Shown in pieces: positions 25,072 to 34,026 of a DNA stretch of 64,000 nucleotides. The number at the start of each line of letters is the position of its first letter. The stretch's first letter is position 1. The notes beneath the pieces are model-generated. The model was not told where the DNA came from, did not search any database, and saw only the letters and a list, made by a program, of their open reading frames with translations. Position numbers and translations under genes: made by a program. This DNA is from Runella salmonicolor (GTDB lineage Bacteria > Bacteroidota > Bacteroidia > Cytophagales > Spirosomataceae). The stretch is taken from positions 1,054,001 through 1,118,000 of the forward strand of contig NZ_JAMZEL010000001.1 of the NCBI RefSeq assembly GCF_024158025.1. Direction: 5' to 3'.

Positions 25072-25848
25072 TCAGCGCGATTCTGCGCCCATGATAAGCG
25101 TCATAAGCTGCTCCCACCAAACCATGTCGGGCACAACATAATACAGCCCTTGGCTGATGAAATAAATGACTAGACAAATTTCCAGCGTTTTGGTGTTGCG
25201 TCTGGCGTTATAGTCGAGCCACAGAAGATATGCTAAAACAATGATAATCAGCGCATACGCAAAGGTTTCGACGGGTATTCCTAAAGGAAAGACGGAGATG
25301 CCTACCACCATAAACCAAATCCGATCTACGGTAGGCCCCAACACGGTCAAAGACGCCGCCAACATATAACGGGCATGCACATACGTGCTTTTGCGATTGA
25401 GAATGGCCAATGTGTAAAATAAGCCCAGCCAAAATATATAAAACATGGGCAGAGCTTGGTACTTGGCCGACAGGTGCAGTAATTCTTCCTGCGTGTATTT
25501 CGGTATTCCCTTGACGGCCTCTTTCGAAATCAAGTCCATGTACACAAAATAGCCGTGTTTTGTCATCAAAAAAGCAGAAATCAAGAGAAGTGGCACAAGC
25601 ACATAACTGGCTTTCCCAACCCTCCGATGCCAGACCTTTTCTTTGTATTTAATCAAAAATGGCTGAACGATGAGCATGATAACCCAGGCGGCCATCAACC
25701 CAAAATGAACGTGGATAATAGTGGCCTTGGGTTCAAAAAACACCGAAAAATAGGTGTGATAAAAACCCCCGAAAACCAGTAGGATTATGATCAAAAACCA
25801 GTAACCGAGGTTGGGGTACAGTGAATAGGCTTTAGGGCTTGTTTTCAT
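25072..25848 (-). CDS. Polytopic membrane protein of unknown function
   Basis: A 258-residue inner-membrane protein with about seven hydrophobic helices, starting 'YPNLGYWFLIIILLVFGGFY' and including 'AWVIMLIVQPFLIKY', 'KASYVLVPLLLISAF' and 'MLAASLTVLGPTVDRIWFMV'. Conserved-looking polar residues sit inside helices (His in 'IIHVHFGLMAAW', His in 'WHRRVGKASY', Arg/Asp in 'TVDRIW'), which recalls cytochrome-like or DUF2306-type membrane proteins, but I cannot assign a family. The ATG at 25848 is preferred over TTG at 25851. It follows the DUF4440 lipoprotein gene with about 85 bp between them, likely one transcript. Confidence 0.75.
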   Translation of the reverse strand: MKTSPKAYSLYPNLGYWFLIIILLVFGGFYHTYFSVFFEPKATIIHVHFGLMAAWVIMLIVQPFLIKYKEKVWHRRVGKASYVLVPLLLISAFLMTKHGYFVYMDLISKEAVKGIPKYTQEELLHLSAKYQALPMFYIFWLGLFYTLAILNRKSTYVHARYMLAASLTVLGPTVDRIWFMVVGISVFPLGIPVETFAYALIIIVLAYLLWLDYNARRNTKTLEICLVIYFISQGLYYVVPDMVWWEQLMTLIMGAESR

Positions 25849-25934
25849 CAAATGGATTTGATTAATTGTTCAATTCCCAACACTTTACCGCACACTGATT
25901 CCTGGCCTGCAAAATGAAAAACTATCAGCGCACG

Positions 25935-26405
25935 TTACTTGGCATCATCGTTGTACATCTCTCTGATGCACAAATACTCACGGCCGCGTTTTTCAAAAAG
26001 TGCCATGTATTTGCCACTGCCGACCACTTTCCCCGTCGAGTCTTTCATGGTGGTTTTGCCTACTTCCAACACCTGCTTTCCTTCCGAAAACACCTCGATG
26101 GTTTCAAAAGAATGGGTCAATTTTTGGCTAAGGTTTTGCTTTTCCTGAAACTTCCGGATGGCCTCCTTTCCAACCAGCATGGGCGAATCGTCGGGCATTG
26201 ACACGGCATCGTCGGCGTAGAAAGCCATGAGCTCGGGGATATTTTTGGTATTCACCGCAATGGCCCAATTGTTTTCTAGGGTTTCAATATCGGTACGGAT
26301 TTGGACCAAGTCGGGCTGGGCGTTTTCATCCGTATTTTCACCCTGCGATGCCGTACAGGCACCCAACATAACAAATATACATCCGATTTGAAGAAGAGAT
26401 TTCAT
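25935..26405 (-). CDS. DUF4440/SnoaL-like lipoprotein, paralogue
   Basis: About 156 residues from the ATG at 26405, with lipobox 'MLGACTAS' and an NTF2-like DUF4440 domain: 'TLENNWAIAVNTKNIPELMA', 'FYADDAVSMPDDSPMLVGK', 'GKYMALFEKRGREYLCIREM'. It is a close paralogue of the 19809-20336 product. The longer frame upstream starts with a GTG at 26432 and lacks signal character, so I reject it. It lies directly after the giant T9SS gene's hairpin, so it likely has its own promoter, and leads into the membrane protein gene at 25848. Confidence 0.83.
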   Translation of the reverse strand: MKSLLQIGCIFVMLGACTASQGENTDENAQPDLVQIRTDIETLENNWAIAVNTKNIPELMAFYADDAVSMPDDSPMLVGKEAIRKFQEKQNLSQKLTHSFETIEVFSEGKQVLEVGKTTMKDSTGKVVGSGKYMALFEKRGREYLCIREMYNDDAK

Positions 26406-26458
26406 TTTGTCAAATTTTAAAAAATAACCCACTCATAGACAACCAATTAAATATTAAA

Positions 26459-26494
26459 GTATTCTCCGAAAGCAAAAGTGCTTCCGGAGAATAC
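26459..26494 (-). terminator. Hairpin terminator of the giant gene
   Basis: GTATTCTCCG (26459-26468) pairs with CGGAGAATAC (26485-26494), extended inward by four more pairs after one mismatch; it begins 12 bp past the giant gene's stop on the minus strand and is followed by a T-rich stretch. Confidence 0.7.
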
Positions 26495-26505
26495 AATGCA
26501 TTATT

Positions 26506-29500
26506 TTACAACTTATTGACCTTCACAACCGCTTCGTGGTTTTGGCTGTCGCGGCAGCGAATCAGGTACAGTCCGTCGGGCAGCTGATTCAAATCAAAGG
26601 AGAGTTGGTTGGCTCCTTCGTTCATCTGCTCGGCCTTTTGCACCAATGGGCGGCCAATCAAATCTACCACTTCAATCCGCGCCAATCCCTTGCTGACGTT
26701 GCGCAAATCAACCGTTACCAAACCAGCGGTCGGATTAGGATACACCTGCATCATCAGGGCCATTGGGCGCGTTGCCTCGTCGGACTCCACACCGATGCGG
26801 GCACTGCTTTGGGTGCCGCAAGGCGTGATACCGCAGGCGCCCAGCGTGGCACCGTTGGCCAAAAGAGCGGGTACGGCCGTCGGGGCTACGCAGAGCGTCT
26901 TGCCTCCAAAACAAACCAGTACTTTTTCGACGGCATTGGAATTGCCACAACGTACGTCAATGACTTCTACCGTTACCTCGTCGGTGGAGGTACAGCCGTT
27001 GGCATCGGTCACCGTAACGGTGTAAGTGGTAGTGACCGTGGGGCATACCTGCACCGTGGCACCCGATAGATTGCCCGGCGACCAACTGTACGTAAACCCA
27101 CCCGCGGCACCCGTGGCCGAGGCAGTCAGATTGGTACAGTTGCTGCCGTAGCCATTGTATACGAATTTGCAGCTACCCGCATCCACCGAAGGAGGGGTTT
27201 TCAGGGTAATTACCACGGGGTTGCTGGCGTAGGTCGTTGTGCACGTAGGAAAAGCCTGCGAACGTACTTTGATGTTGTAATTGCCAGCGGCAAAGCCGCC
27301 GAAAGTGGCACTGCTTTGCCAATTGCTGCCGTTGTCGATGCTGTACTCCAACGTGCCGCTACCCGTGGCGTTGACCACGATAGTACCCGTAGGAGTGGCG
27401 CAGGTGGATTGCGTAACAGTAGGTGCATTGATGGTAATGGCAGGGCAAACAGCATTGCCGGTTACCGCAAAATCATACACCGCTTCGTCGCAATCATTGC
27501 TGTTGACGGTGATGACGGCATTCTGCACGCCCGTTGCGGTGGGCGAAAAGGTGACAGTAAAGGTCGCCGAACCGCCTGCCGCAATTGGACTCGCAGGAGA
27601 TAAAGCACCTACCGTAAACAGCCCGTTGTTGGAAACAATGCTGCTGATGTTGAGGGGAGTACTGCCCGTATTTTGTACAGTAAATGTTTTTACTGCGTTG
27701 CTGGTTACCTCAAAACTTCCAAAATCGGTTCCTTTGGCCGCCGTAGGCGCGTTGTCACCATCGGGGATATTGGTGAGGGGAGAACCTCCTTGAAGGTTGA
27801 TTTCTTGCCCGTTAACGGTAATCAAAACCGGCATGGAATTGACTTCGTCACACACCCCGTTTTTGACCACGGCGCGGAAGTACGTATTGGCCGTCAGGTT
27901 ACCGATGGTGGCACTGGTAAGTGTTGTACTCGTACTTGCGATGTCAGTCGGTGAAGTGAAGGCCAAATCGGTTGATTTCTGCCATTTGACCACGTTGCCC
28001 GCATTGCCCGTGAGGGTTAAATCTGCGGGGGCCGTGTTTGCACAAATCGTTTGGGCGGCACCCACCGTTCCGCCGACGCTGGCGGGATTGACCGTCACAT
28101 TAATCCCTACCGTTCGCGGACACGCATTGGCGGGGTCGGTCACGGTGAAATAAAGCGTATGAGCGCCCACCGTCAGGTCGGTGACCGTAAATGTATTGCC
28201 GCTGTAAGTACCTGCCGTAGCCATCATATTGGCATCTTTGTACCACGTACCGCCCACGGTAAAGTCATTGGAACCGCCAATTTGCAGGGCAGGCGTAAGC
28301 ACACCACAGGTGCTGATGGGCGCTATGATCACATCATTGTTGGTGACGTTGGGGATGGGATTACCTTGTGGGTATTCGATGACTCCGTTGTTGGTGAGGG
28401 CTGAGTTAGTATGTGCTTGCGCCGTTTTGACCGTAAAGAAACCTGCGTTGGTAAAAGTGCTGCTGTTGTTTAGGTTGTCAAATACCGTCAAGGTAGCGCA
28501 GGCATTGTTGGAAAATGTACCCGCATTGTTTATTCCATGGCCCCCAATGCTACCCAACGTGCCGATGCTAACGGTGCCTGCGTTGGTGAAGGTGGTCAAC
28601 AATTCATTCAAAATGCCGTCTTGGTTAGCGGGTGTTTGGTCGATTTGAAGCAAGCCCCCAGCCAGATTATTAAACACCGCTGCCACCATACCTGAACCAT
28701 TGCCATTCAAAAGACCTTGCGCCGATCTTAACGGTACATTGTTGCCCATCTTGATTTGACCCGCATTGGTAAACGTACTCGTATTGGTCATACCCCGGGT
28801 TACCCGATCTAATTGAATGCTACCCAAAGCATTGTTGGAGAAAGTCCCCGTATTCAAAATACCTACGCCCATATTGGCAATAGATCCTACGGTGATTTCA
28901 CCACTATTTTGAAAGCTGTTTCCGGAAGTCCAAATGCCGTTACCCCATGCACGATCGAGGTAAATTTTACCACCAGAGTGATTTATAAATGAGTTTGTAT
29001 TTCTAATGCAATCCTGAGCCGTTATCGCAGTTGCACCAATTCGTATTTCCCCTGTATTTGAAAAGGGATTGTTATTTAGAATACCTCGAGAAGTTACTCT
29101 ATCAATCGTAATTTGCCCACCAGTATTATTATTGAAAGTGGCATCATTTGTGAGGCCATTCGAGGCCATCCCTGCGCTTACTGTCGCACCGATAGTGATT
29201 TTAGCGGCGTTGGTAAAAGTGCCACTCTCGTTGTATAGACCGATGGCGGTTGCATTATCAATTTTGATTTCACCGCCTGTGTTGTTGTTGAACATGGCTG
29301 TGCTGCCAAAGTTATTTAAGCCACGCTGACCTACACTTGCCAAAGCACCAATGGTGATAAGGGCTGCGTTATTGAAGGTGGCCGTATGGTTCAAAAGACC
29401 ACGGCCAGTTCGGTCAATCTTAATGTCGCCACCTGTATTGTTATTGAAAGTACTCGTGTTATGGTTATAAATTCCTTCGCCTCCTATACTTGTGGTTGCG

Positions 29501-32500
29501 CCGATGGTGATTTTAGCGGCATTGGTAAAGGTGCCTCCCCCCTCGTTGTATAGACCTATATTGGTGGCATTATCAATTTTGATTTCACCGCCCGTGTTGT
29601 TGTTAAACATAGCTGTGCTGCCAAAGTTATTTAAGCCACGCTGACCTACACTTGCCAAAGCACCAATGGTGATAAGTCCGGAGTTATTGAAGGTTGCATC
29701 TCTATTCAAAAGGGCACGAAAAGTTGAACGGTCAATCTTGATGTCCCCGCCCGCGTTGTTATTGAAAGTACCCCTGTTATAAATTCCTTCGCCTCCCACA
29801 CTTGTGGTATTACCCAAGATAAGCTGTCCATTGTTTTCAACCGTGCCAAGGTTGTCGAAAGCCGTGGTCGCCCCACCAATACCACTTACATTTTTCGAGC
29901 CGTTCACCGTCAGACTGGCCGTGGTGGAAATAGTGAGGGTAGTTCCAGTTTGTACTTCAATAGATTTAGCTACTGCCGCAGTCCCACCCACAATGCTGGG
30001 TTTGTTGGTCGTATTGGGTAGCACTACATCGTCTACTGCCGTAGGTACGCTGCCATCCGCCCAATTGCTTGGGGTAGCCCAGTTCGTAGAGACGCAGCCC
30101 GTCCAAGTATCGGTAGTGGTGGAGGCGGTAAAAGGCGAGGCAAGCACCACGGGGTTGCTGGCGTAGGTAACCTCGCAGCTTGGAGTGGCCTGCGAACGTA
30201 CTTTGATGTTGTAATTGCCAGCAGCTTGCCCACCGTAGGTATTGCTGCTTTGCCAAGTGCTGCCATTGTTGATGCTGTACTCCAACGTGCCGCTACCCGT
30301 GGCGTTGACAACGATAGTACCCGTAGGAGTGGTGCAGGTAGGCTGTGTAACTGTAGGTGCATTGATGGTAATGGTAGGACAAGCGCCATTGCCCGTCACA
30401 ACAAAATCATACACCGCTTCGTCGCAATCATTACTGTTTACGGTGATGACGGCATTCTGCACGCCCGTTGCGGTGGGCGAAAAGGTGACAGTAAAGGTCG
30501 CCGAACCGCCTGCCGCAATTGGACTCGCAGGAGATAAAGCACTCACCGTAAACAGCGCGTTGTTGGAAACAATGCTGCTGATGTTGAGGGGAGTACTGCC
30601 CGTATTTTGTACAGTAAATGTTTTTACTACATTGCTAGTCACATTTACATTGCCAAAATCGGTTCCTTTGGCCGCCATAGGCGCGTTGTCGCCGTCGGGG
30701 ATATTTGTGAGAGGTGAACCGCCTTGGAGATTGATTTCTTGCCCGTTAACAGTAATTAAAACTGCCTCGGAATTTACTTCGTCACACACCCCGTTTTTGA
30801 CTACGGCACGGAAATAAGTGTTTGTTGTCAGGTTGCCGATGGTGGCACTGGTAAGTGTTGTACTCGTACTTGCGATGTCAGTCGGTGAAGTGAAGGCCAA
30901 ATCGGTTGATTTCTGCCATTTGACCACGTTGCCCGCATTGCCCGTGAGGGTTAAATCTGCGGGGGCCGTGTTTGCACAAATCGTTTGGGCGGCACCCACC
31001 GTTCCGCCGACGCTGGCGGGATTGACCGTCACATTAATCCCTACCGTTCGCGGACACGCATTGGCGGGGTCGGTCACGGTGAAATAAAGCGTATGAGCGC
31101 CCACCGTCAGGTCGGTGACCGTAAATGTATTGCCGCTGTAAGTACCTGCCGTAGCCATCATATTGGCATCTTTGTACCACGTACCGCCCACGGTAAAGTC
31201 ATTGGAACCGCCAATTTGCAGGGCAGGCGTAAGCACACCACAGGTGCTGATGGGCGCTATGATCACATCATTGTTGGTGACGTTGGGGATGGGATTACCT
31301 TGTGGGTATTCGATGATGCCGTTGTTGGTCAACGTACCGGAATTGGCGTGGGCGCTGAGCGTATTTACCCGAAAAAATCCATCATTGTTGAAAGGGTAAT
31401 AGTTGTATAATGTACCAGACAAGTGTACCTCTGCACAAGGATTGTTATTGAAAGTGGCATAGTTAATGATGCCGTAGGCTCCTACACCTGCGTTTACACC
31501 GATAAAAATTTTCCCTGAATTTGTAAAGGTGTGAGAGAACCCAGTACTAAGCCCTATAATCGTCGAGTTATCAATATGAATTTCTCCGCCGGCGTTGTTA
31601 TTAAAATTGCGTTCAGCAATAATGCCCACCTGCCCTACACTGGATAGGTTGCCAAGCCTCAGTAGGCCACTATTGTTTACTGTTCCAATATTATAGAGGC
31701 CGCTGGTGAGACCGTTCCAGCTTTTGGAACCATTGATAACCAATTCACCTGAGGCATTAATGGTAAGCACCGCATTATTCATCACACCTACGGTTTTAGC
31801 TACCGCTGCCCCGTTAATGACGGGATTATTGCTTGTCGCAGGAATCGTCACTTCGTCTACTGCCGTGGGTACGGTGCCGTCTGCCCAGTTGGCTGGGGTA
31901 GCCCAGTCGGTAGAGACACAGCCCGTCCAAGTGTCTGCCGTAGTTGAGGCGGTAAAGGGCGAAGTGAGTACCACGGGGTTGCTGGCGTAGGTAACTTCAC
32001 AGCTTGGAGTGGCCTGCGAACGTACTTTAAGGTTGTAATTTCCTGCGGCTTGCCCACCGTAGGTATTACTGCTTTGCCAATTGCTGCCGTTGTTGATGCT
32101 GTACTCCAACGTGCCGCTACCCGTGGCGTTGACAACGATAGTGCCCGTAGGAGTGGTGCAGGTAGGCTGCGTAACAGTAGGTGCATTGATGGTAATGACG
32201 GGGCAAACAGCATTGCCAGTTACGGCAAAATCATACACCGCTTCGTCGCAGTCGTCGTTGTTGACGGTGATGGTGGTATTTTGAGCGCCCGTTGTAGTGG
32301 GCGAAAAGGTGACGGTGAAGGTCGCCGAACCGCCTGCTGTTATGGTCGTGGGGAGCGTTAACCCGCTCACGGCGTACAGCCCGTTGCTGGAGCTAATACT
32401 GCTGATGTTGAGGGGAACTCCGCCCGTATTTTGAATGGTAAAAGTTTTTACTTCATTGCTACCCACATTTACATTCCCAAAATCGGTTCCTTTGGCCGCC

Positions 32501-33600
32501 GTAGGCGCGTTGTCACCATCGGGGATATTAGTGAGAGGAGAACCTCCCTGCAGATTGATTTCATGTATGGTGCTGGTCATCACGCTGTTTGCACCTACTG
32601 CCACGAAAATATTATTTCCAAACGTTACGCCCACCCAACTATTCGCCGCTGCTGCTGCACGCGCCGTCCAGGTGATGCCGTCGGGGCTGGTCATCACGCG
32701 GTTTGTACCGTCGAATGCCACCGCCACGAACAGTCCATTGCCATAGGTCACTTCAATCCAAGTGTTTGATTCCGCTGCGGTGCGGGCTGTCCAGTTGATG
32801 CCGTCTGGGCTGGTCATCACGCGGTTTATGCCCACCGCCACGAATAGCCCGTTGCCGTAGGTCACGCAGGCCCAGCCAGCAGCCCCCACTTCCGTGCGAG
32901 CTGTCCAGTTGATACCATCTGGGCTGGTCATTACGCGGGTAGTACTAGGACTGATGGGAGTTCCCACGGCCACGAACAGGCCGTTGCCGTAGGTCACGGA
33001 ATTCCAACGAGTCGTCACTCCTGTCGCCGCGCGGGCTGTCCAGGTAATGCCATCGGGACTGGTCATCACACGGTTTGTGCCAGTTACCGCCACCGCCACA
33101 AACAGGCCATTACCGTACGTCACGGAGCCCCAATCATTCGCTTCTGCGGCCGTACGCGGAGTCCAAGTGATACCGTCGGGGCTGGTCATCACGCGGGTAG
33201 TGCCGCTGTTTGCCACGGCCACAAACAGACCATTTCCATAGGTTACGTAGTACCAATTGCTCACCGCTGCTGCTGCGCGGGCTGTCCAAGTAATACCGTC
33301 GGGGCTGGTCATCACGCGGTTTGTACCATCAAGTGCCACTGCCACGAACACACCGTTACCATACGCTACGGAGCGCCAACCGTTCGATTCTGCGGCCGTT
33401 CTGGCTATCCAAGTGGTACCGGTGGAGAGGCATTCAACTGCTGGCTGCGCGACCGAGGCTGGTGCATCGCCGGCGGTGACTTTAGGGACTTCGGCCCAAC
33501 TTTGTACGGATGTACAAATGATTAGGTAGAGGAAGAAGAATTTTCTTATTGAATCAAAAACAGTAGGGTAAAAGACCTTCATAAATAGAGAGTTTTTCAT
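26506..33600 (-). CDS. Giant T9SS-secreted repeat protein (2364 aa)
   Basis: A secreted, probably surface-bound or released protein. Signal peptide up to 'SVQSWAE'. Residues about 55-345 hold seven repeats of 40-42 residues with 'W.AR....W..V.YGNGLFVAV' and 'NRVMTSPDGI', the number expected for a seven-bladed propeller. Three choice-of-anchor-D-like (HYDIN/ASPM) modules follow at intervals, each opening 'INLQGGSPLTNIPDGDN' and containing 'ITAGGSATFTVTFSPT'. Between them lie Ig-like modules and long runs of 'FNNNTGGEIKIDNAT' and 'ITIGA..S.G' repeats suggesting a beta-helix. The C-terminus 'VYPNPTAGLVTVDL' to the end is a T9SS sorting domain. Its DNA holds a 481-bp near-perfect duplication. Promoter: array C. 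Likely adhesin or binding protein. Confidence 0.9.
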   Translation of the reverse strand: MKNSLFMKVFYPTVFDSIRKFFFLYLIICTSVQSWAEVPKVTAGDAPASVAQPAVECLSTGTTWIARTAAESNGWRSVAYGNGVFVAVALDGTNRVMTSPDGITWTARAAAAVSNWYYVTYGNGLFVAVANSGTTRVMTSPDGITWTPRTAAEANDWGSVTYGNGLFVAVAVTGTNRVMTSPDGITWTARAATGVTTRWNSVTYGNGLFVAVGTPISPSTTRVMTSPDGINWTARTEVGAAGWACVTYGNGLFVAVGINRVMTSPDGINWTARTAAESNTWIEVTYGNGLFVAVAFDGTNRVMTSPDGITWTARAAAAANSWVGVTFGNNIFVAVGANSVMTSTIHEINLQGGSPLTNIPDGDNAPTAAKGTDFGNVNVGSNEVKTFTIQNTGGVPLNISSISSSNGLYAVSGLTLPTTITAGGSATFTVTFSPTTTGAQNTTITVNNDDCDEAVYDFAVTGNAVCPVITINAPTVTQPTCTTPTGTIVVNATGSGTLEYSINNGSNWQSSNTYGGQAAGNYNLKVRSQATPSCEVTYASNPVVLTSPFTASTTADTWTGCVSTDWATPANWADGTVPTAVDEVTIPATSNNPVINGAAVAKTVGVMNNAVLTINASGELVINGSKSWNGLTSGLYNIGTVNNSGLLRLGNLSSVGQVGIIAERNFNNNAGGEIHIDNSTIIGLSTGFSHTFTNSGKIFIGVNAGVGAYGIINYATFNNNPCAEVHLSGTLYNYYPFNNDGFFRVNTLSAHANSGTLTNNGIIEYPQGNPIPNVTNNDVIIAPISTCGVLTPALQIGGSNDFTVGGTWYKDANMMATAGTYSGNTFTVTDLTVGAHTLYFTVTDPANACPRTVGINVTVNPASVGGTVGAAQTICANTAPADLTLTGNAGNVVKWQKSTDLAFTSPTDIASTSTTLTSATIGNLTTNTYFRAVVKNGVCDEVNSEAVLITVNGQEINLQGGSPLTNIPDGDNAPMAAKGTDFGNVNVTSNVVKTFTVQNTGSTPLNISSIVSNNALFTVSALSPASPIAAGGSATFTVTFSPTATGVQNAVITVNSNDCDEAVYDFVVTGNGACPTITINAPTVTQPTCTTPTGTIVVNATGSGTLEYSINNGSTWQSSNTYGGQAAGNYNIKVRSQATPSCEVTYASNPVVLASPFTASTTTDTWTGCVSTNWATPSNWADGSVPTAVDDVVLPNTTNKPSIVGGTAAVAKSIEVQTGTTLTISTTASLTVNGSKNVSGIGGATTAFDNLGTVENNGQLILGNTTSVGGEGIYNRGTFNNNAGGDIKIDRSTFRALLNRDATFNNSGLITIGALASVGQRGLNNFGSTAMFNNNTGGEIKIDNATNIGLYNEGGGTFTNAAKITIGATTSIGGEGIYNHNTSTFNNNTGGDIKIDRTGRGLLNHTATFNNAALITIGALASVGQRGLNNFGSTAMFNNNTGGEIKIDNATAIGLYNESGTFTNAAKITIGATVSAGMASNGLTNDATFNNNTGGQITIDRVTSRGILNNNPFSNTGEIRIGATAITAQDCIRNTNSFINHSGGKIYLDRAWGNGIWTSGNSFQNSGEITVGSIANMGVGILNTGTFSNNALGSIQLDRVTRGMTNTSTFTNAGQIKMGNNVPLRSAQGLLNGNGSGMVAAVFNNLAGGLLQIDQTPANQDGILNELLTTFTNAGTVSIGTLGSIGGHGINNAGTFSNNACATLTVFDNLNNSSTFTNAGFFTVKTAQAHTNSALTNNGVIEYPQGNPIPNVTNNDVIIAPISTCGVLTPALQIGGSNDFTVGGTWYKDANMMATAGTYSGNTFTVTDLTVGAHTLYFTVTDPANACPRTVGINVTVNPASVGGTVGAAQTICANTAPADLTLTGNAGNVVKWQKSTDLAFTSPTDIASTSTTLTSATIGNLTANTYFRAVVKNGVCDEVNSMPVLITVNGQEINLQGGSPLTNIPDGDNAPTAAKGTDFGSFEVTSNAVKTFTVQNTGSTPLNISSIVSNNGLFTVGALSPASPIAAGGSATFTVTFSPTATGVQNAVITVNSNDCDEAVYDFAVTGNAVCPAITINAPTVTQSTCATPTGTIVVNATGSGTLEYSIDNGSNWQSSATFGGFAAGNYNIKVRSQAFPTCTTTYASNPVVITLKTPPSVDAGSCKFVYNGYGSNCTNLTASATGAAGGFTYSWSPGNLSGATVQVCPTVTTTYTVTVTDANGCTSTDEVTVEVIDVRCGNSNAVEKVLVCFGGKTLCVAPTAVPALLANGATLGACGITPCGTQSSARIGVESDEATRPMALMMQVYPNPTAGLVTVDLRNVSKGLARIEVVDLIGRPLVQKAEQMNEGANQLSFDLNQLPDGLYLIRCRDSQNHEAVVKVNKL
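27902..28382 (-). repeat. 481-bp direct repeat, copy 1 (inside the giant gene)
   Basis: By eye this stretch is identical to 30836-31316, offset 2934 bp. It encodes an Ig-like module ('VGAAQTICANTAPADLTLTG' onward) ending in 'IEYPQGNPIPNVTNNDVII' on the coding strand. Flanking sequence matches less well, so the identity has a sharp edge. Confidence 0.85.
30836..31316 (-). repeat. 481-bp direct repeat, copy 2 (inside the giant gene)
   Basis: The partner of 27902-28382, with no difference seen by eye across the copy. First differences occur just beyond both ends (C versus T after base 31316). Confidence 0.85.
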
Positions 33601-33833
33601 ACGAAACGCTTGTAAAAAAAGTAGTATAAAGTGTAATTGTAAACGTGTAATAAGTTAGAAGTCCCAAGCGTGAAAACGCATCCGCAAAAGCCGCCAAAGG
33701 CTGGCCTTTCGAGCACCGAATCAAGAAGGCATGGGAGTAATAAGTACAGGTGGGCACCTGCCAAAACAGCAAAGAGTTTTCATCCAATTTTGGTTTAAGG
33801 GTTTAGAGAATAGCCGTTACGCCATTGTTTTGG

Positions 33834-33941
33834 CAAAGCTAAGGAGCTATAATTTGAAGATGTTAGTCTATTTGGGCAATTCGTTAGTTTATCGTTCCAG
33901 ACTTAGTTTATTGTTCCAAAAACTTAGTTTATTGTTCCAAA
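33834..33941 (-). promoter_or_regulatory. Promoter with four spaced direct repeats (array C)
   Basis: Minus-strand TAGCTTTG (33834-33841), a 29-bp gap, then plus-strand words TTTGGGCAA (33871), TCGTTCCAGA (33892), TTGTTCCAAA (33911) and TTGTTCCAAA (33932), spaced 21, 19 and 21 bp. The first copy is degenerate in its last bases but keeps the preceding TTAGTCTA. It lies 234 bp upstream of the giant gene's ATG, implying a long leader. The remaining 33601-33833 has no recognisable gene. Confidence 0.7.
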
Positions 33942-34026
33942 ACCCTTTTTGAAACGCAAAAAAGAGCCCTACACCGAAAATAAACAGTCGGCAATGAGAT
34001 AATAAAACTGGCGGTCAGTTGCTGGC

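Noticed and set aside
27281..27793. Long open frames on the plus strand through the giant gene (also near 30242-30817)
   Set aside because: They mirror the repeat structure of the minus-strand gene, lack start and ribosome-site context and encode low-complexity sequence.
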